A stretch of 46,149 nucleotides of DNA from JAXGPF01 sp964650945 (GTDB lineage: Bacteria > Verrucomicrobiota > Kiritimatiellia > JAAZAB01): positions 1 to 46,149 of the forward strand of contig CAZYXU010000014.1 in the NCBI GenBank assembly GCA_964650945.1, given 5' to 3'. The notes under the pieces are model-generated. The model made no database searches and was not told where the DNA came from. It worked only from the letters and a program-made list of their open reading frames with translations. Shown piece after piece: positions 16,295 to 24,990 of this stretch. A program made the position numbers and the translations under genes. Positions within the stretch are counted from its first letter, which is position 1. Each line of letters begins with the position of its first letter.

Positions 16295-19200
16295 TCCAGT
16301 ATCAGCACGCCATACCCGGTAGGATCCCCGGACGACACCGAGCCCCATTTCATCTGGATATCGCGGCCGACGTGGCGGAGGTCGGCGCCCGCGGCATAGG
16401 CCGGCTCAACGGCATCCTCCGTATCGTCGTCATCCACCGCCAGGTCGAATCCCAGCATCGCGCCCGGCGCAACCGGCGGCCCTCCCAGGAATTGCCACGG
16501 CACCCTTACCTCCAGACGATACCCATCCGCGGTCAACACCGCGGCCGCCGTAACCTCCGCCGCGGCCTGCCAGTCGAATTGCGCACTTTGATGCCCGGTA
16601 TAGGCGCCGATATGCAGTTGCATGGGGCTGCCATCCGGCAGCGGCGGAGCAACCAACACCTGGTAGTCATCCGCATTATGGCGCGGCATGGCGAAATCCC
16701 GCATGAGTTCGGCATCGAAGAACAGTTCCACGCAATCCGCGAGGTAAAGATAGTTTTTGTTTTCCTTGACCTTTTCCCGGATGGGCGCATCCATCATCAC
16801 CCGGTCGTCGCTAACGTTGATCAGAAAATAAATGTTTTCGTCATCCCAGCGGGAAACCACCCTGGCCGAGCAATCCCGCGCATCCACCCAGGGCGTGCCC
16901 TGAACCTTCCACGTCAGCTCATCCGCGCGGTCCAGATTGATCGCCGGCAGATTTGGCGGCCATTCGTCCGCCGCGCCGTCCATGACCGGCGGGCGGCCGC
17001 AACGGACGGAACGCAGTACGCGGATGTCCGCGGCAACGCGCTGGATTTTTCCATTGCCGGTAATCTCGAAAACGCAGGGATTCAGGTCGGCCGGCGCACA
17101 GGTTTCCAGGAAAAACGGAACTTCCCTGGTCTCGCGCAATTCGATATTTTCAAACGGCAGTTCAGCGGACGCGGCGGCCAGGCCGGCCGGCAGGCTGACG
17201 GCGGCGATGCGTCCTGACAGGCCGGCGCGGGCGCCTTCATTGCTTACGCGGATGATGATGGCCGGCCGGCCGGCAACCATGCCCAGCCGGGGCGGCGCGG
17301 CCGAGAAAACGCGCGTCTGCAAGTCGGTTTGCTTGAACGCCTCCGTCAAGGCGGCGGTCCCGGACCCGGCGGCGCCGATGAAATACAAGGGCTTGGGCCC
17401 CGCATTGACCGCCAGCAAGCCGGGCCGTACGCTGGCCACCGCGACGGGATTGCCCATCAAATCCAACACGCGCACCATAGACGCATCGAGCGGAATTTCC
17501 ACCCGCTGGTCCGATTCCAGTTGGAAAAACACCACCGGGATGCCGTTTTTTTCGAAAAGGCAGCACTTGTTCGCGCCGCCGATGTCCAGCATGCCGCGCG
17601 GCGCACCGCCGTCAATCAGTTCATTAAACGCATCGATCGCCGGGATGATCGGGCGGGCTGAAAGGTCGTGTTCGAAAAGCGACCCGGAAGCGCCATACCA
17701 GATCGGTTGCGGCAGCCAGGCATGAATGAACTGGCGCGCCACGCCCAGGGCAAAACTTTCGGCGAAGGTCGCGACCGCCCGGACCGCCTGCTCCGCGGGC
17801 GTGTTCATCCAGCCCCGGAAGCCATACGCCCGCGGCGCCACATCCATAAACGGCCATGCGGCATACAGCGATTGCGCCGGAAAGAGCGTCTCGGTATCCC
17901 AATAGGGCTTGTTGTTCATCGCCACCAATTGGATCAGGTCGCGCGCGGCGGCGGTCCGGTGCCCGTAGTATTCATGGACGGACACCACGTCCACGTAATT
18001 CAAACTCCCCAACTCCACCTGCCGGCGGGTCCACAGATCCAGACTGCCGCCCAGGTCGGACGTGGCGCAGATGCCGATGACCGTGGCCGCGGGATTGGCG
18101 GTCTTGATGACTTCGTAGGAAATTTTGTTCAATTCGAAAAATTCTTCCGGCGAGAAATAGCAGGCCGGCTCATTGAAGGTTTCCCAATACCTGATGGCCG
18201 GCGCCGCCCGCACCAGCTTGGACAGGTATTGGCGGTAGCCGGCCAGGTTGAAAAGCGGCCCGCCGGTTTTAACGCTAACCTTGTCGGACACCATCCAGTC
18301 CGGACCGCGCCCGCCGCCATGGCCGATCGTCGGCATGATCATGACGCCGTACTCCAGGGCAAAAGCCGCCATCGGCGCAACGCACGTGCCGTAAATTTCA
18401 CCCGGCTCCGCCCGGCAGAGGAACTGCGGGGAGAGCGAGTCAATGCGCTGCCAATGGATGCCCAAATCCCGGAGCACCTCGTAAAACCAGCCGGCCGGCG
18501 CCATGCCGTAACCAAAATCCCGGTCCGGATTCCACGCCGCCGCCACGATCCCAAAATCCCCATGCACTCCCAAAAACGACTGCTCCGGTGGCAGCGGCGT
18601 CCCGGGCTGGGCGCCGCGGATGAACGCATGCAGATAACGGCAGCTCGAAATTTTCCGCGCACCCCGGAACAGGTCCGCCTCCAGCGCATACACGCCGCGG
18701 GGCCGCGCCGGGAGCGGCAGGGGCAGGCTGAGATTGGTTTGTCCCGGCGGGATGTCCAGCGCGCCGTTATCCACGACCGCATCGGTATAGAGATTGCGGC
18801 AGGCATATTGCACGCGGTGCTTTTCCGCCGGCTGCGCCAACACCGCGCGCAGGCGCGCGGGCGCAGGCGGCTCATCCAGGCGGAAAAGCCCGCCGCGGCG
18901 CGGATGCTCGATATTGATTTCCCCGGCCCCCGGGGCGGCGTAATCCGTCAATTCGCCCTCTTCCAACTGCAGGCCGTCCAGCCAGATGGTCGCCCGCGGG
19001 GAGTCGTAAAAATGGATGGAAAAAAAATAACGGCGCTTGTAGGTGGGCTGTTGTTCGCCCTCCGTCAGGATGCCGCTGACAGAGAAACGCTGCCATTCAT
19101 TGTTGAGTGCGGCACGGCCGTCGAGTCCCACGGAATGGCCGCCGCCGGTGGAAGTCAGGATGAACTGGAGCGCCACGGGCTTGTCGGCCCGGGCGTAAAG

Positions 19201-19497
19201 CGAAAGCGTGTATTTTTTGCCGGGTTCCAGGGTGTAGACCCGGCTGCGCAGGCCAAACCGGCCGGCATTGAGCGCATTCAACTTCAGGCTGCAGGCGCCC
19301 TGGGCGGCAGTGGACACGTCTATCTCGTACGGCTCGACATATTGCCCGCGTTCGCCAAGCAGGCCGTAGGAAAGCACCTGGAACCCTTTCAAGCCCGTTT
19401 CAAAACCAGACCCATCCGTGAAAAGATTTTCGGCGCCGGCCGCGCCGGCGCAAACCGCCAGCAGCCCCGCGGCGCAATCGAGCAGCCTGCTTTTCAT
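16291..19497 (-). CDS. Secreted GH-A clan glycoside hydrolase (GH39-like) with carbohydrate-binding modules
   Basis: A 1068-residue exported enzyme. MKSRLLDCAAGLLAVCAGAA then GAEN is the signal peptide. Residues about 25-190 form a CBM4/9-like jelly roll (FETGLKGFQV ... TIWLDGLQLEEGE). The catalytic TIM barrel spans about 310-610: WETFNEPACYF gives the acid/base Glu443 of clan GH-A, and YWDTETLF gives the nucleophile Glu536. GH39-like is the nearest fit, though other GH-A families are possible. The last 200 residues (VMDGAADEWPPNLPAINLDR ... VRVPWQFLGG ... GFDLAVDDDD) match CBM9-like domains. It is the main secreted glycosidase of the locus and would release oligosaccharides for the ABC importer. 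The stop overlaps the next gene by 4 bases. Confidence 0.82.
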   Translation of the reverse strand: MKSRLLDCAAGLLAVCAGAAGAENLFTDGSGFETGLKGFQVLSYGLLGERGQYVEPYEIDVSTAAQGACSLKLNALNAGRFGLRSRVYTLEPGKKYTLSLYARADKPVALQFILTSTGGGHSVGLDGRAALNNEWQRFSVSGILTEGEQQPTYKRRYFFSIHFYDSPRATIWLDGLQLEEGELTDYAAPGAGEINIEHPRRGGLFRLDEPPAPARLRAVLAQPAEKHRVQYACRNLYTDAVVDNGALDIPPGQTNLSLPLPLPARPRGVYALEADLFRGARKISSCRYLHAFIRGAQPGTPLPPEQSFLGVHGDFGIVAAAWNPDRDFGYGMAPAGWFYEVLRDLGIHWQRIDSLSPQFLCRAEPGEIYGTCVAPMAAFALEYGVMIMPTIGHGGGRGPDWMVSDKVSVKTGGPLFNLAGYRQYLSKLVRAAPAIRYWETFNEPACYFSPEEFFELNKISYEVIKTANPAATVIGICATSDLGGSLDLWTRRQVELGSLNYVDVVSVHEYYGHRTAAARDLIQLVAMNNKPYWDTETLFPAQSLYAAWPFMDVAPRAYGFRGWMNTPAEQAVRAVATFAESFALGVARQFIHAWLPQPIWYGASGSLFEHDLSARPIIPAIDAFNELIDGGAPRGMLDIGGANKCCLFEKNGIPVVFFQLESDQRVEIPLDASMVRVLDLMGNPVAVASVRPGLLAVNAGPKPLYFIGAAGSGTAALTEAFKQTDLQTRVFSAAPPRLGMVAGRPAIIIRVSNEGARAGLSGRIAAVSLPAGLAAASAELPFENIELRETREVPFFLETCAPADLNPCVFEITGNGKIQRVAADIRVLRSVRCGRPPVMDGAADEWPPNLPAINLDRADELTWKVQGTPWVDARDCSARVVSRWDDENIYFLINVSDDRVMMDAPIREKVKENKNYLYLADCVELFFDAELMRDFAMPRHNADDYQVLVAPPLPDGSPMQLHIGAYTGHQSAQFDWQAAAEVTAAAVLTADGYRLEVRVPWQFLGGPPVAPGAMLGFDLAVDDDDTEDAVEPAYAAGADLRHVGRDIQMKWGSVSSGDPTGYGVLILE

Positions 19498-19530
19498 GCG
19501 GGATCCCCCGTAAAATATTTCATAAGAGTT

Positions 19531-21411
19531 TCAGTTAACCGCCACGCAACGCACGCGGCGGACGCCAGCCGGGACTCCGGCGCCAGCCGGGACTCCGGCG
19601 CCGGCCGGGACTCCGGCGCCAGCCGGCCGCGCCCGCCGCCAGGCCCGGCGGATGGCCGCATAATGGCCGGCTTCCAATTTGCCTGTAACCGGCGCGCAAA
19701 AATCGCGATGCTGCAGCAGGCGTTCCGCCTGGTAGACGCACGGCACGCCAAGGGACGCCTGCGCCTGCAGGCAATCGCCATAGGGCATAACATAGTTGAA
19801 CAGCTCCGCGCCATCGGTGTCTACCGCCACTCCCGGTATGACCATCCGCGCCAGGCGCGCCCGGAAGGCATTGGCGGTACAGGGATCGCCTTTGACGGTA
19901 TACAGATCGCCGGTGCGAATAAAATCGCAGGTGTCGGCAAAATACGGGCAGGCGGTGTATTGGCCGAGCACGCCGTCGGTTTTGGCGGTTTTGACCGCAG
20001 CATGTAAAAGCGCCAGCAGCGCCCGGGTGAGTTCAAATCCCGCCAACCCGCCCGCCGTCCGGACGGATGGACCGTATGGCGGCGAACTGAGCCCGTCGCA
20101 CTTCAAGCCATCGGCATTGTAACAGCCGGGATCCGCGGACAATAAACGCCGGACCATGCCGGCCACCCGCTTTTGGTAGAGCGGGTTGGTCGGATCAGCG
20201 AAGGCGGGCCGGCCGTTTTGCAGACCGCATTCGCCGTCCGGCAAGCCCGCGCGGCTCCAGGCTTGCAGCCAGAGCATCACCCTGACGTCCAGGGAATGGC
20301 ACCAGTCGATGAACTCCCGCAAATCCGGAAATTTTACCGGATCCGCCAGATTATCGCCCGTGTCCGCCTGCCACTGCGCGTCCAGGATGAGCGTGCCGGG
20401 TCTGGCCCGGCGGGCGGACAGCAGCTTCAGCCAGCGCGCGGCCCGGCGGCGGGTGAGCAGCGCCGCGCAGTCCGGACCGGATGGCATGCGCCGGATGCCG
20501 GCGCGGCTGGCCGGCAGGCGGGACGCCGCCAACGCCACCTGGTCATGCCAGGTGCAATACACCGGGCGAAACGTCCAGGCCGGGTAATCCCCCGCATGCC
20601 GGATAAATCCCCCCGCGCGCTCCAGGAGGCGCAGGTATTGGCGCAAGGCTGCGAAACGGCCGCGCGCGAAGCGGAGACATAACCGCGGCGTGGTCCAATG
20701 ACCGCGCACGGCTTGCTGCCCGTAATACGCCAGGGAAAACGCCTGCGTGCCGGCAATCGGCTCCGGCGCCCGCTGCACGCGCGGCGGGCGATAATTGAAC
20801 TCGAAGGCGTGAAATTGATGCTCGCCCGGCCGCGCCAGGATGCCGGCGGCCAGGGCATCCGCGCCGGCATCGGCGCAAAAGACAAAGCACAGCGGCGCCC
20901 CGTGAAAGGCCAGGCCGCGCACGGCGCCGATAATTTCCGGCGTGTTGCCCGCGGCGATGGCGGCATATTCCGACACATGCAAATCCTGCTTTTCAAGAAA
21001 ATTCGGCTGCGGCGAGAAAACTCTTGAAAAACCCGGCACCGAAGCCGCCTCAAAATCCGCCACCGTTCCGCGGAAATAATACACCCGGTCAACGGCCCCC
21101 CGGCCCCAGACTTCCGTCCAATATTCCACGCGGTCGGCGTAAAACGCGTAATGGTGCGATTTTTTCTCCCAGACGGACGAGTCGCAGGCGATGGTCAACG
21201 CCACGTGATCAGCGCGCCTGGCCAGTTCCGCCACCCGCGGCCGCCGGCCTCCCGTATCCGCCCCGTGCATGGAATCGACCGCGCTGCACATGGACATCCC
21301 GTAATAAAACCGCGGGCCATGGCGCATGACCACCAGCATTTTTTCCGGCACAATCTCCACGGCATAGCCGGGAGCGGCGATGGTGCGTTGGTTGCGCAAT
21401 TGCATATTCAT
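19531..21411 (-). CDS. Putative glycoside hydrolase, clan GH-D/GH31-36-like
   Basis: A 626-residue protein without a signal peptide. The C-terminal half has the features of alpha-galactosidase/GH31-GH36 barrels: TLILDAQWQADTGDNL, LREFIDWCHSLDVRVMLWLQ, and NADGLKCDGLSS with the probable nucleophile Asp439; a second acid may be Asp in FIRTGDLYTVKGD. The N-terminal half is beta-rich (MLVVMRHGPRFYYGMSMCSA, EYWTEVWGRGAVDRVYYFRG), like the super-sandwich domain of those families. Near the C-terminus a run of PAGAGV repeats is coded by an 18-bp minisatellite, just before the end RRVRCVAVN. The start is uncertain: ATG 21411 lies in the gap after the M55 peptidase gene, ATG 21405 is close behind, and a start at 21462 would overlap that gene. 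It presumably removes alpha-linked sugars from imported fragments. Confidence 0.68.
   Translation of the reverse strand: MNMQLRNQRTIAAPGYAVEIVPEKMLVVMRHGPRFYYGMSMCSAVDSMHGADTGGRRPRVAELARRADHVALTIACDSSVWEKKSHHYAFYADRVEYWTEVWGRGAVDRVYYFRGTVADFEAASVPGFSRVFSPQPNFLEKQDLHVSEYAAIAAGNTPEIIGAVRGLAFHGAPLCFVFCADAGADALAAGILARPGEHQFHAFEFNYRPPRVQRAPEPIAGTQAFSLAYYGQQAVRGHWTTPRLCLRFARGRFAALRQYLRLLERAGGFIRHAGDYPAWTFRPVYCTWHDQVALAASRLPASRAGIRRMPSGPDCAALLTRRRAARWLKLLSARRARPGTLILDAQWQADTGDNLADPVKFPDLREFIDWCHSLDVRVMLWLQAWSRAGLPDGECGLQNGRPAFADPTNPLYQKRVAGMVRRLLSADPGCYNADGLKCDGLSSPPYGPSVRTAGGLAGFELTRALLALLHAAVKTAKTDGVLGQYTACPYFADTCDFIRTGDLYTVKGDPCTANAFRARLARMVIPGVAVDTDGAELFNYVMPYGDCLQAQASLGVPCVYQAERLLQHRDFCAPVTGKLEAGHYAAIRRAWRRARPAGAGVPAGAGVPAGAGVPAGVRRVRCVAVN
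19564..19626. repeat. 18-bp in-frame minisatellite, three and a half copies (AGVPAG repeat)
   Basis: Three full copies of GCCAGCCGGGACTCCGGC, one with a single change, plus a half copy lie near the 3' end of the gene at 19531-21411 and code on the minus strand for repeated AGVPAG. The coding unit is identical at about 14 of 18 positions to the unit at 42006. Confidence 0.9.
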
Positions 21412-21442
21412 TCCAGCGCCTGTTGGCCAGGCGTCAACCCGG

Positions 21443-22270
21443 TCACGGATATTCAAAACCATCCGGCAATGCCGCCTGGCCGGGATACCACGGCACCTGC
21501 GCCAGGAACAATTGCAAAGCGGCGTGCATGTTGCCGGCCGTCACGTCCTCCGGCAGCGCGCGCCGGAAGCCGCAGGCTTGATGATGATTGCCGGCGGCGC
21601 TTTCCAGGAGGTTCAATTTAAGCGGGCCCGGTACCACGAAGGGCGGAATTGCCTGGCGGCGCGCCAGACCTTGGCGCACGCCGGCTTGAATCAGGCGCTG
21701 CGCGGCCTGCGGCATGCGCGACTGCGCCTGGTAAGGGCCCAAAGCACGCTTCACCACCGCGGTTTCAATCCCCGGGATTTGCCCTTGCAGTTCAGCGGCC
21801 ACCCGGTCGTCCCCGCTGACAAACACCGTCGGCACGCCGAACGACCCCGCCACCGCCGCCGCCATACCCGCCTCGCCGAGGAAGCAGGCGCCGTCATTCA
21901 CCACCCAGCGGGTATGGCACAGCACCGCGTTGGATGTGCCGCCCATGGCGTGCATCCCCACCAAAACCAAGGCCGCAAACGAAGCATCCAGCCGGGGCAG
22001 CCAGCAGCCGTTGGTATCGCGGCCGTGGATGATCTCGCAGCGCGGGTCCAATTCCTCGAACAACACGTTATAGCAGGATCCGTGGCTGTCGTTGATCACC
22101 ACCTCCGACGCGCCGGCCTCGAAGGCGCCGCGCGCCGCCGCATCCAATTCGCCGGTCAAAAGCCGGCACATCCGCCGGCGGTGCGCCAGGTTTTCGCGGG
22201 TATCGCGCCGGCTTTCGAAAAACACCACGCCCGCCACACCTTCCAAATCCGTCTGAATATAAACCTTCAT
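21443..22270 (-). CDS. M55 family D-aminopeptidase (DppA-like)
   Basis: A 275-residue zinc peptidase of family M55, whose type member is Bacillus DppA; these remove N-terminal D-amino acids from short peptides. MKVYIQTDLEG supplies the metal ligands Asp8 and Glu10; NDSHGSCYN supplies His63; VGMHAMGGT supplies another ligand His. DDRVAAE and the PGIETAVVKRALG stretch are family hallmarks. The family almost always begins MKVYISTDLEG, so ATG 22270 is preferred over an earlier ATG at 22303. It is a cytoplasmic type without a signal. It sits between the regulator (36 bases upstream) and a glycosidase gene, all on the minus strand, so it is probably part of the glycan operon. Why a D-peptidase is there is unclear; the catabolic target might include peptidoglycan-derived material. 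Confidence 0.88.
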   Translation of the reverse strand: MKVYIQTDLEGVAGVVFFESRRDTRENLAHRRRMCRLLTGELDAAARGAFEAGASEVVINDSHGSCYNVLFEELDPRCEIIHGRDTNGCWLPRLDASFAALVLVGMHAMGGTSNAVLCHTRWVVNDGACFLGEAGMAAAVAGSFGVPTVFVSGDDRVAAELQGQIPGIETAVVKRALGPYQAQSRMPQAAQRLIQAGVRQGLARRQAIPPFVVPGPLKLNLLESAAGNHHQACGFRRALPEDVTAGNMHAALQLFLAQVPWYPGQAALPDGFEYP

Positions 22271-22306
22271 GGCAACCAACCGCGCGTTCAACCTTGCGAC
22301 CAAACA

Positions 22307-23374
22307 TCAGCCGGCGGCGGCGCCGACCGCCGCCGGCGCGAACTCAACCGTCATCGGCAAATAAACCGAGGGCGGATTTGCATCCGGATCGTGCAGAAGC
22401 TGTTCCATCAAGCGCCACCCTTCACAACCCATATCGAAATAGGAATAGGTGATGGCATGCGGATACATTCCCGGCCGATCAGAAAAACAGACCATGCACG
22501 GCTGCCATTTCGGGTGGGTATCCAGAAAAGATTGCGCGCCTTTGCAGATAGCCGGCCCGGAAACAAACAAAGCATCCGGGCGATCGGCCGGCGGCAAGGC
22601 GAAAAATTGCCGCATCCCCTGCGCCCCGGCGGACTCCTCGTGCGCAACGGTCACAAAGCGGCGCGGATCGAATTCCAGGTCCGGACCGCGGCCGATCTCG
22701 CGGACGGCGGACCGGATGAAATCGCAGGCGCGCAACACGGTCGGCTGGTTGTTCTGCCGGGCCAGTACGCCGATTTTGCGCAAACCGCGCGCCCGGAAAT
22801 AACGCCCTGCCGCGGCAATGCTCCCGGCATAATCGAATAATACCGCGGGCACATTCAATCCCGGATAACTGTTGCACAGCGAAACACAAGGCAGGCGTTC
22901 GTTCTGGAAATATTGCAGATCCTCGACCGCCAGCGGCGAGAGCACAAACACGCCGTCCAACTTGCGCCGGGCCACCAGGCAATTCAGGGGCAAATGCGGG
23001 TCGTCGGCAATCCGGCGGCCGCGGGTGGTTAAAATATGGAGATTGTAATTGCGCCCTGCAATGGCGGTTTCCAATCCCCGCAAGATCTCCGCCACGCTAT
23101 ATTCGTGCGGCGTTAAAAAATCGAAAAACACCACCGCCAGTTCGCGCATCGCACGCTTGGCCGGCTGACGAACCATGGTTCCCTTACCGATCTGCCGCAC
23201 TACCAGGCCGTCGTTTTCCAACTCATCCAGGACCCGCCGCGCAGTGGCATTGGACACGCGAAAACGTTGAACCAGTTGGCTTTCCGAAAGCATCTGGTGC
23301 TTAAATCCGAATATCTCGGACTTTAATCGGGCTTTAATTTCAAGGTAAATCGGCTTGCGTTTGCGCATAATCAT
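22307..23374 (-). CDS. GntR-LacI hybrid transcriptional regulator (AraR-like)
   Basis: A 355-residue repressor-type regulator. Residues 1-75 form a GntR winged helix (IYLEIKARLKSEIFG, SESQLVQRFRVSNATARRVL, GLVVRQIGKGTMV). The rest, from AVVFFDFLTPHEYSVAEIL to the end, is a periplasmic-binding-protein/LacI-type sugar sensor (KLDGVFVLSPLA, VPAVLFDYAGSIAAAGRYF, RKIGVLARQNNQPT, YSYFDMGCEGWRLMEQLL). This is the arrangement of AraR-like regulators that release DNA upon binding a sugar. It heads the minus-strand glycan locus and is its obvious candidate controller. ATG 23374 or ATG 23368 may be used; GAAGGTG before the first favours 23374. The effector is presumably a mono- or disaccharide product of the locus. 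Confidence 0.9.
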   Translation of the reverse strand: MIMRKRKPIYLEIKARLKSEIFGFKHQMLSESQLVQRFRVSNATARRVLDELENDGLVVRQIGKGTMVRQPAKRAMRELAVVFFDFLTPHEYSVAEILRGLETAIAGRNYNLHILTTRGRRIADDPHLPLNCLVARRKLDGVFVLSPLAVEDLQYFQNERLPCVSLCNSYPGLNVPAVLFDYAGSIAAAGRYFRARGLRKIGVLARQNNQPTVLRACDFIRSAVREIGRGPDLEFDPRRFVTVAHEESAGAQGMRQFFALPPADRPDALFVSGPAICKGAQSFLDTHPKWQPCMVCFSDRPGMYPHAITYSYFDMGCEGWRLMEQLLHDPDANPPSVYLPMTVEFAPAAVGAAAG

Positions 23375-23392
23375 CCGGCACCTTCAATTACA

Positions 23393-23412
23393 CTTATAAG
23401 ACTAACTTGTCT
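23393..23412 (-). promoter_or_regulatory. Candidate promoter -10 with overlapping operator for the glycan-locus regulator
   Basis: On the minus strand TATAAG (23398-23393) would serve as a -10 box for the regulator gene. Directly upstream lies the inverted repeat AGAC-N6-GTCT (23399-23412). A dimeric regulator bound there would block the promoter, suggesting autoregulation. The -35 box is poor (T-rich), so this is tentative. Confidence 0.3.
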
Positions 23413-23523
23413 GTGAAAAAAAGCAACAAGAAAAATGCCGTGAAAAACAATTGCCGGCCGGGAGATAAGGGCAGGCGCGCTTCCGTCATGGCGGCATGGC
23501 CGCCTGGCATCGGACCGCCCGCC

Positions 23524-24990
23524 TCACCCGGCGCGGCGCAACAGTGTGAAACCGATGATTTCCGCGAGCACGAATGGTATCCAGACAATCAAATGCGGAT
23601 GCAATTGCGGTTGGGTTACGAGGGAATCGGCCAGGATGATGAAGAAATAGAAGATGAAAACCAGGATCAGCGAGACCGCCATGCCGATGGAAGATTCACG
23701 GCGGTGAATCCGGATGCCCAGGGCCGCGCCCAGCAGCACAAAGGCAAAACAGGAAAATGAAAGCCCCAGGCGGGTGCTCGCCTCCACCATCAGGGACATG
23801 CGGTAGGTCTGAAAATCCTCTTCGTCCAGGTTGGACAAATAATGCCGCTCCAGCAGGCCGGGGAACAAATGCTCAAGCAGGATGCGGTTCAAGCGCGTTA
23901 AGTCCGAGCCGCGCGGACGGCGTTCCAACAATGCCCGGGCGCGATGGTCAAGGTCCACCCCGGCAAATAATCTGGAGTTGTAGATGGACGGCCCTTCCAG
24001 CAAACGGTTGAAATCCTCCATCAAATCCGGGAGCAGGTAGGATAAATCATCCGCGCCGTCGCCGGCGGCGTTGAGCTTCAGGCGGGTCGCCGGCGCGAAC
24101 ACCACCGGCAGGAAGGCGTTGAAGGGGGGCTGGCGCAGCCGGCGCACCAGTCCCGGCAAATCCTGAAAATTCTCCGGCCGGAACCGCAAATCCCCATAGA
24201 GCGCGTCAAACACCTCGAACATGGAAAGGTCGGCGCGTTTTTTCCAGACCACTCCCTTGCGCATCAGTTCGGCGACATCGAATTCCACCGGGTATTCCGC
24301 GGCGCTGACCCGGCGCACCAAATTCAGGTTCGCCGGATCCTGGTCGTCGGACTGCTCAATCCGCACCTGGCGCAGGTTGATCAGGATCCGGCCGGGATCA
24401 TTGGAGGCGACATTGATTTCGCCGGCGGCGGCGCGCACGGTCTGGCGGGCGCCCTGGTCGCCGAATTCATAGAGGACTACGTCGTATATTTTGCGGCCGT
24501 CCTTCCGGCCGATGTAAATCGTGTAGCCGGGGAAGTCGCGGATGAACCGGCCCTCGTCCAGAAAATTCAAAGGGGTCTCGACGCCCAGCTTGTTTTTCAC
24601 CTGCCGGCGGGCGTAATGGCTGGCCGGCGCCAGTTCGCTATTGATATAAACGCACAGGACGCACAGCAGCGCGGAGATGACGATCGGGGGTTGAATGATC
24701 TGCCAGACGCTGACCCCGCAAGCCTGCATGGCCAGAATTTCGCGATCGCTGGCCATGCGGCTGAAATTCAGGAAGGCCGCCGCCAGCACGCTCATGGGAA
24801 TGGCGAAGATGAGCGAAAACGGCATGCCGTACGAAAAGACCTGCAGGATCAACCAGCCGGAGACACCGCGTGAAAACAAATCGATTATCCGGAACACGTT
24901 ACCCACGGCCATGACAAACAGGAAAATCAGCAGGGTCACGGCAAAGCTGACCAGGAAATCGCGGGTAATATAGCGATATAGGATGCGCAT
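23524..24990 (-). CDS. lptG: LPS export permease LptG/LptF family
   Basis: A 488-residue inner-membrane protein of the YjgP/YjgQ family, which with LptB extracts LPS from the inner membrane and hands it to LptC/LptA. N-terminal membrane segments (DFLVSFAVTLLIFLFVMAVG, PFSLIFAIPMSVLAAAFLNF) and the coupling region SDREILAMQACGVSVWQI are typical; three C-terminal helices end the protein. The periplasmic domain between them is about 120 residues longer than in E. coli LptG, with an inserted region around residues 245-380. The ATG at 24990 overlaps the stop of ahcY by one base (TGATG), so it is coupled to the metK-ahcY unit. LptF versus LptG cannot be separated from this alone; only one such gene is in the window. 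Confidence 0.85.
   Translation of the reverse strand: MRILYRYITRDFLVSFAVTLLIFLFVMAVGNVFRIIDLFSRGVSGWLILQVFSYGMPFSLIFAIPMSVLAAAFLNFSRMASDREILAMQACGVSVWQIIQPPIVISALLCVLCVYINSELAPASHYARRQVKNKLGVETPLNFLDEGRFIRDFPGYTIYIGRKDGRKIYDVVLYEFGDQGARQTVRAAAGEINVASNDPGRILINLRQVRIEQSDDQDPANLNLVRRVSAAEYPVEFDVAELMRKGVVWKKRADLSMFEVFDALYGDLRFRPENFQDLPGLVRRLRQPPFNAFLPVVFAPATRLKLNAAGDGADDLSYLLPDLMEDFNRLLEGPSIYNSRLFAGVDLDHRARALLERRPRGSDLTRLNRILLEHLFPGLLERHYLSNLDEEDFQTYRMSLMVEASTRLGLSFSCFAFVLLGAALGIRIHRRESSIGMAVSLILVFIFYFFIILADSLVTQPQLHPHLIVWIPFVLAEIIGFTLLRRAG

Noticed and set aside
17668..20007. A 779-codon open frame on the plus strand opposite the glycosidase genes
   Set aside because: It runs antisense through two well-supported genes, is dominated by Arg, Ala, Gly, Pro and His, and has no motif. 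Long antisense frames are expected at this GC content; the same holds for 163-1875, 4183-6465, 9335-11272, 13826-15649 and 21380-22840.
23440..23523. Terminator after lptG
   Set aside because: GGCGGC-ATG-GCCGCC forms a small stem, but no T-run follows on either strand.
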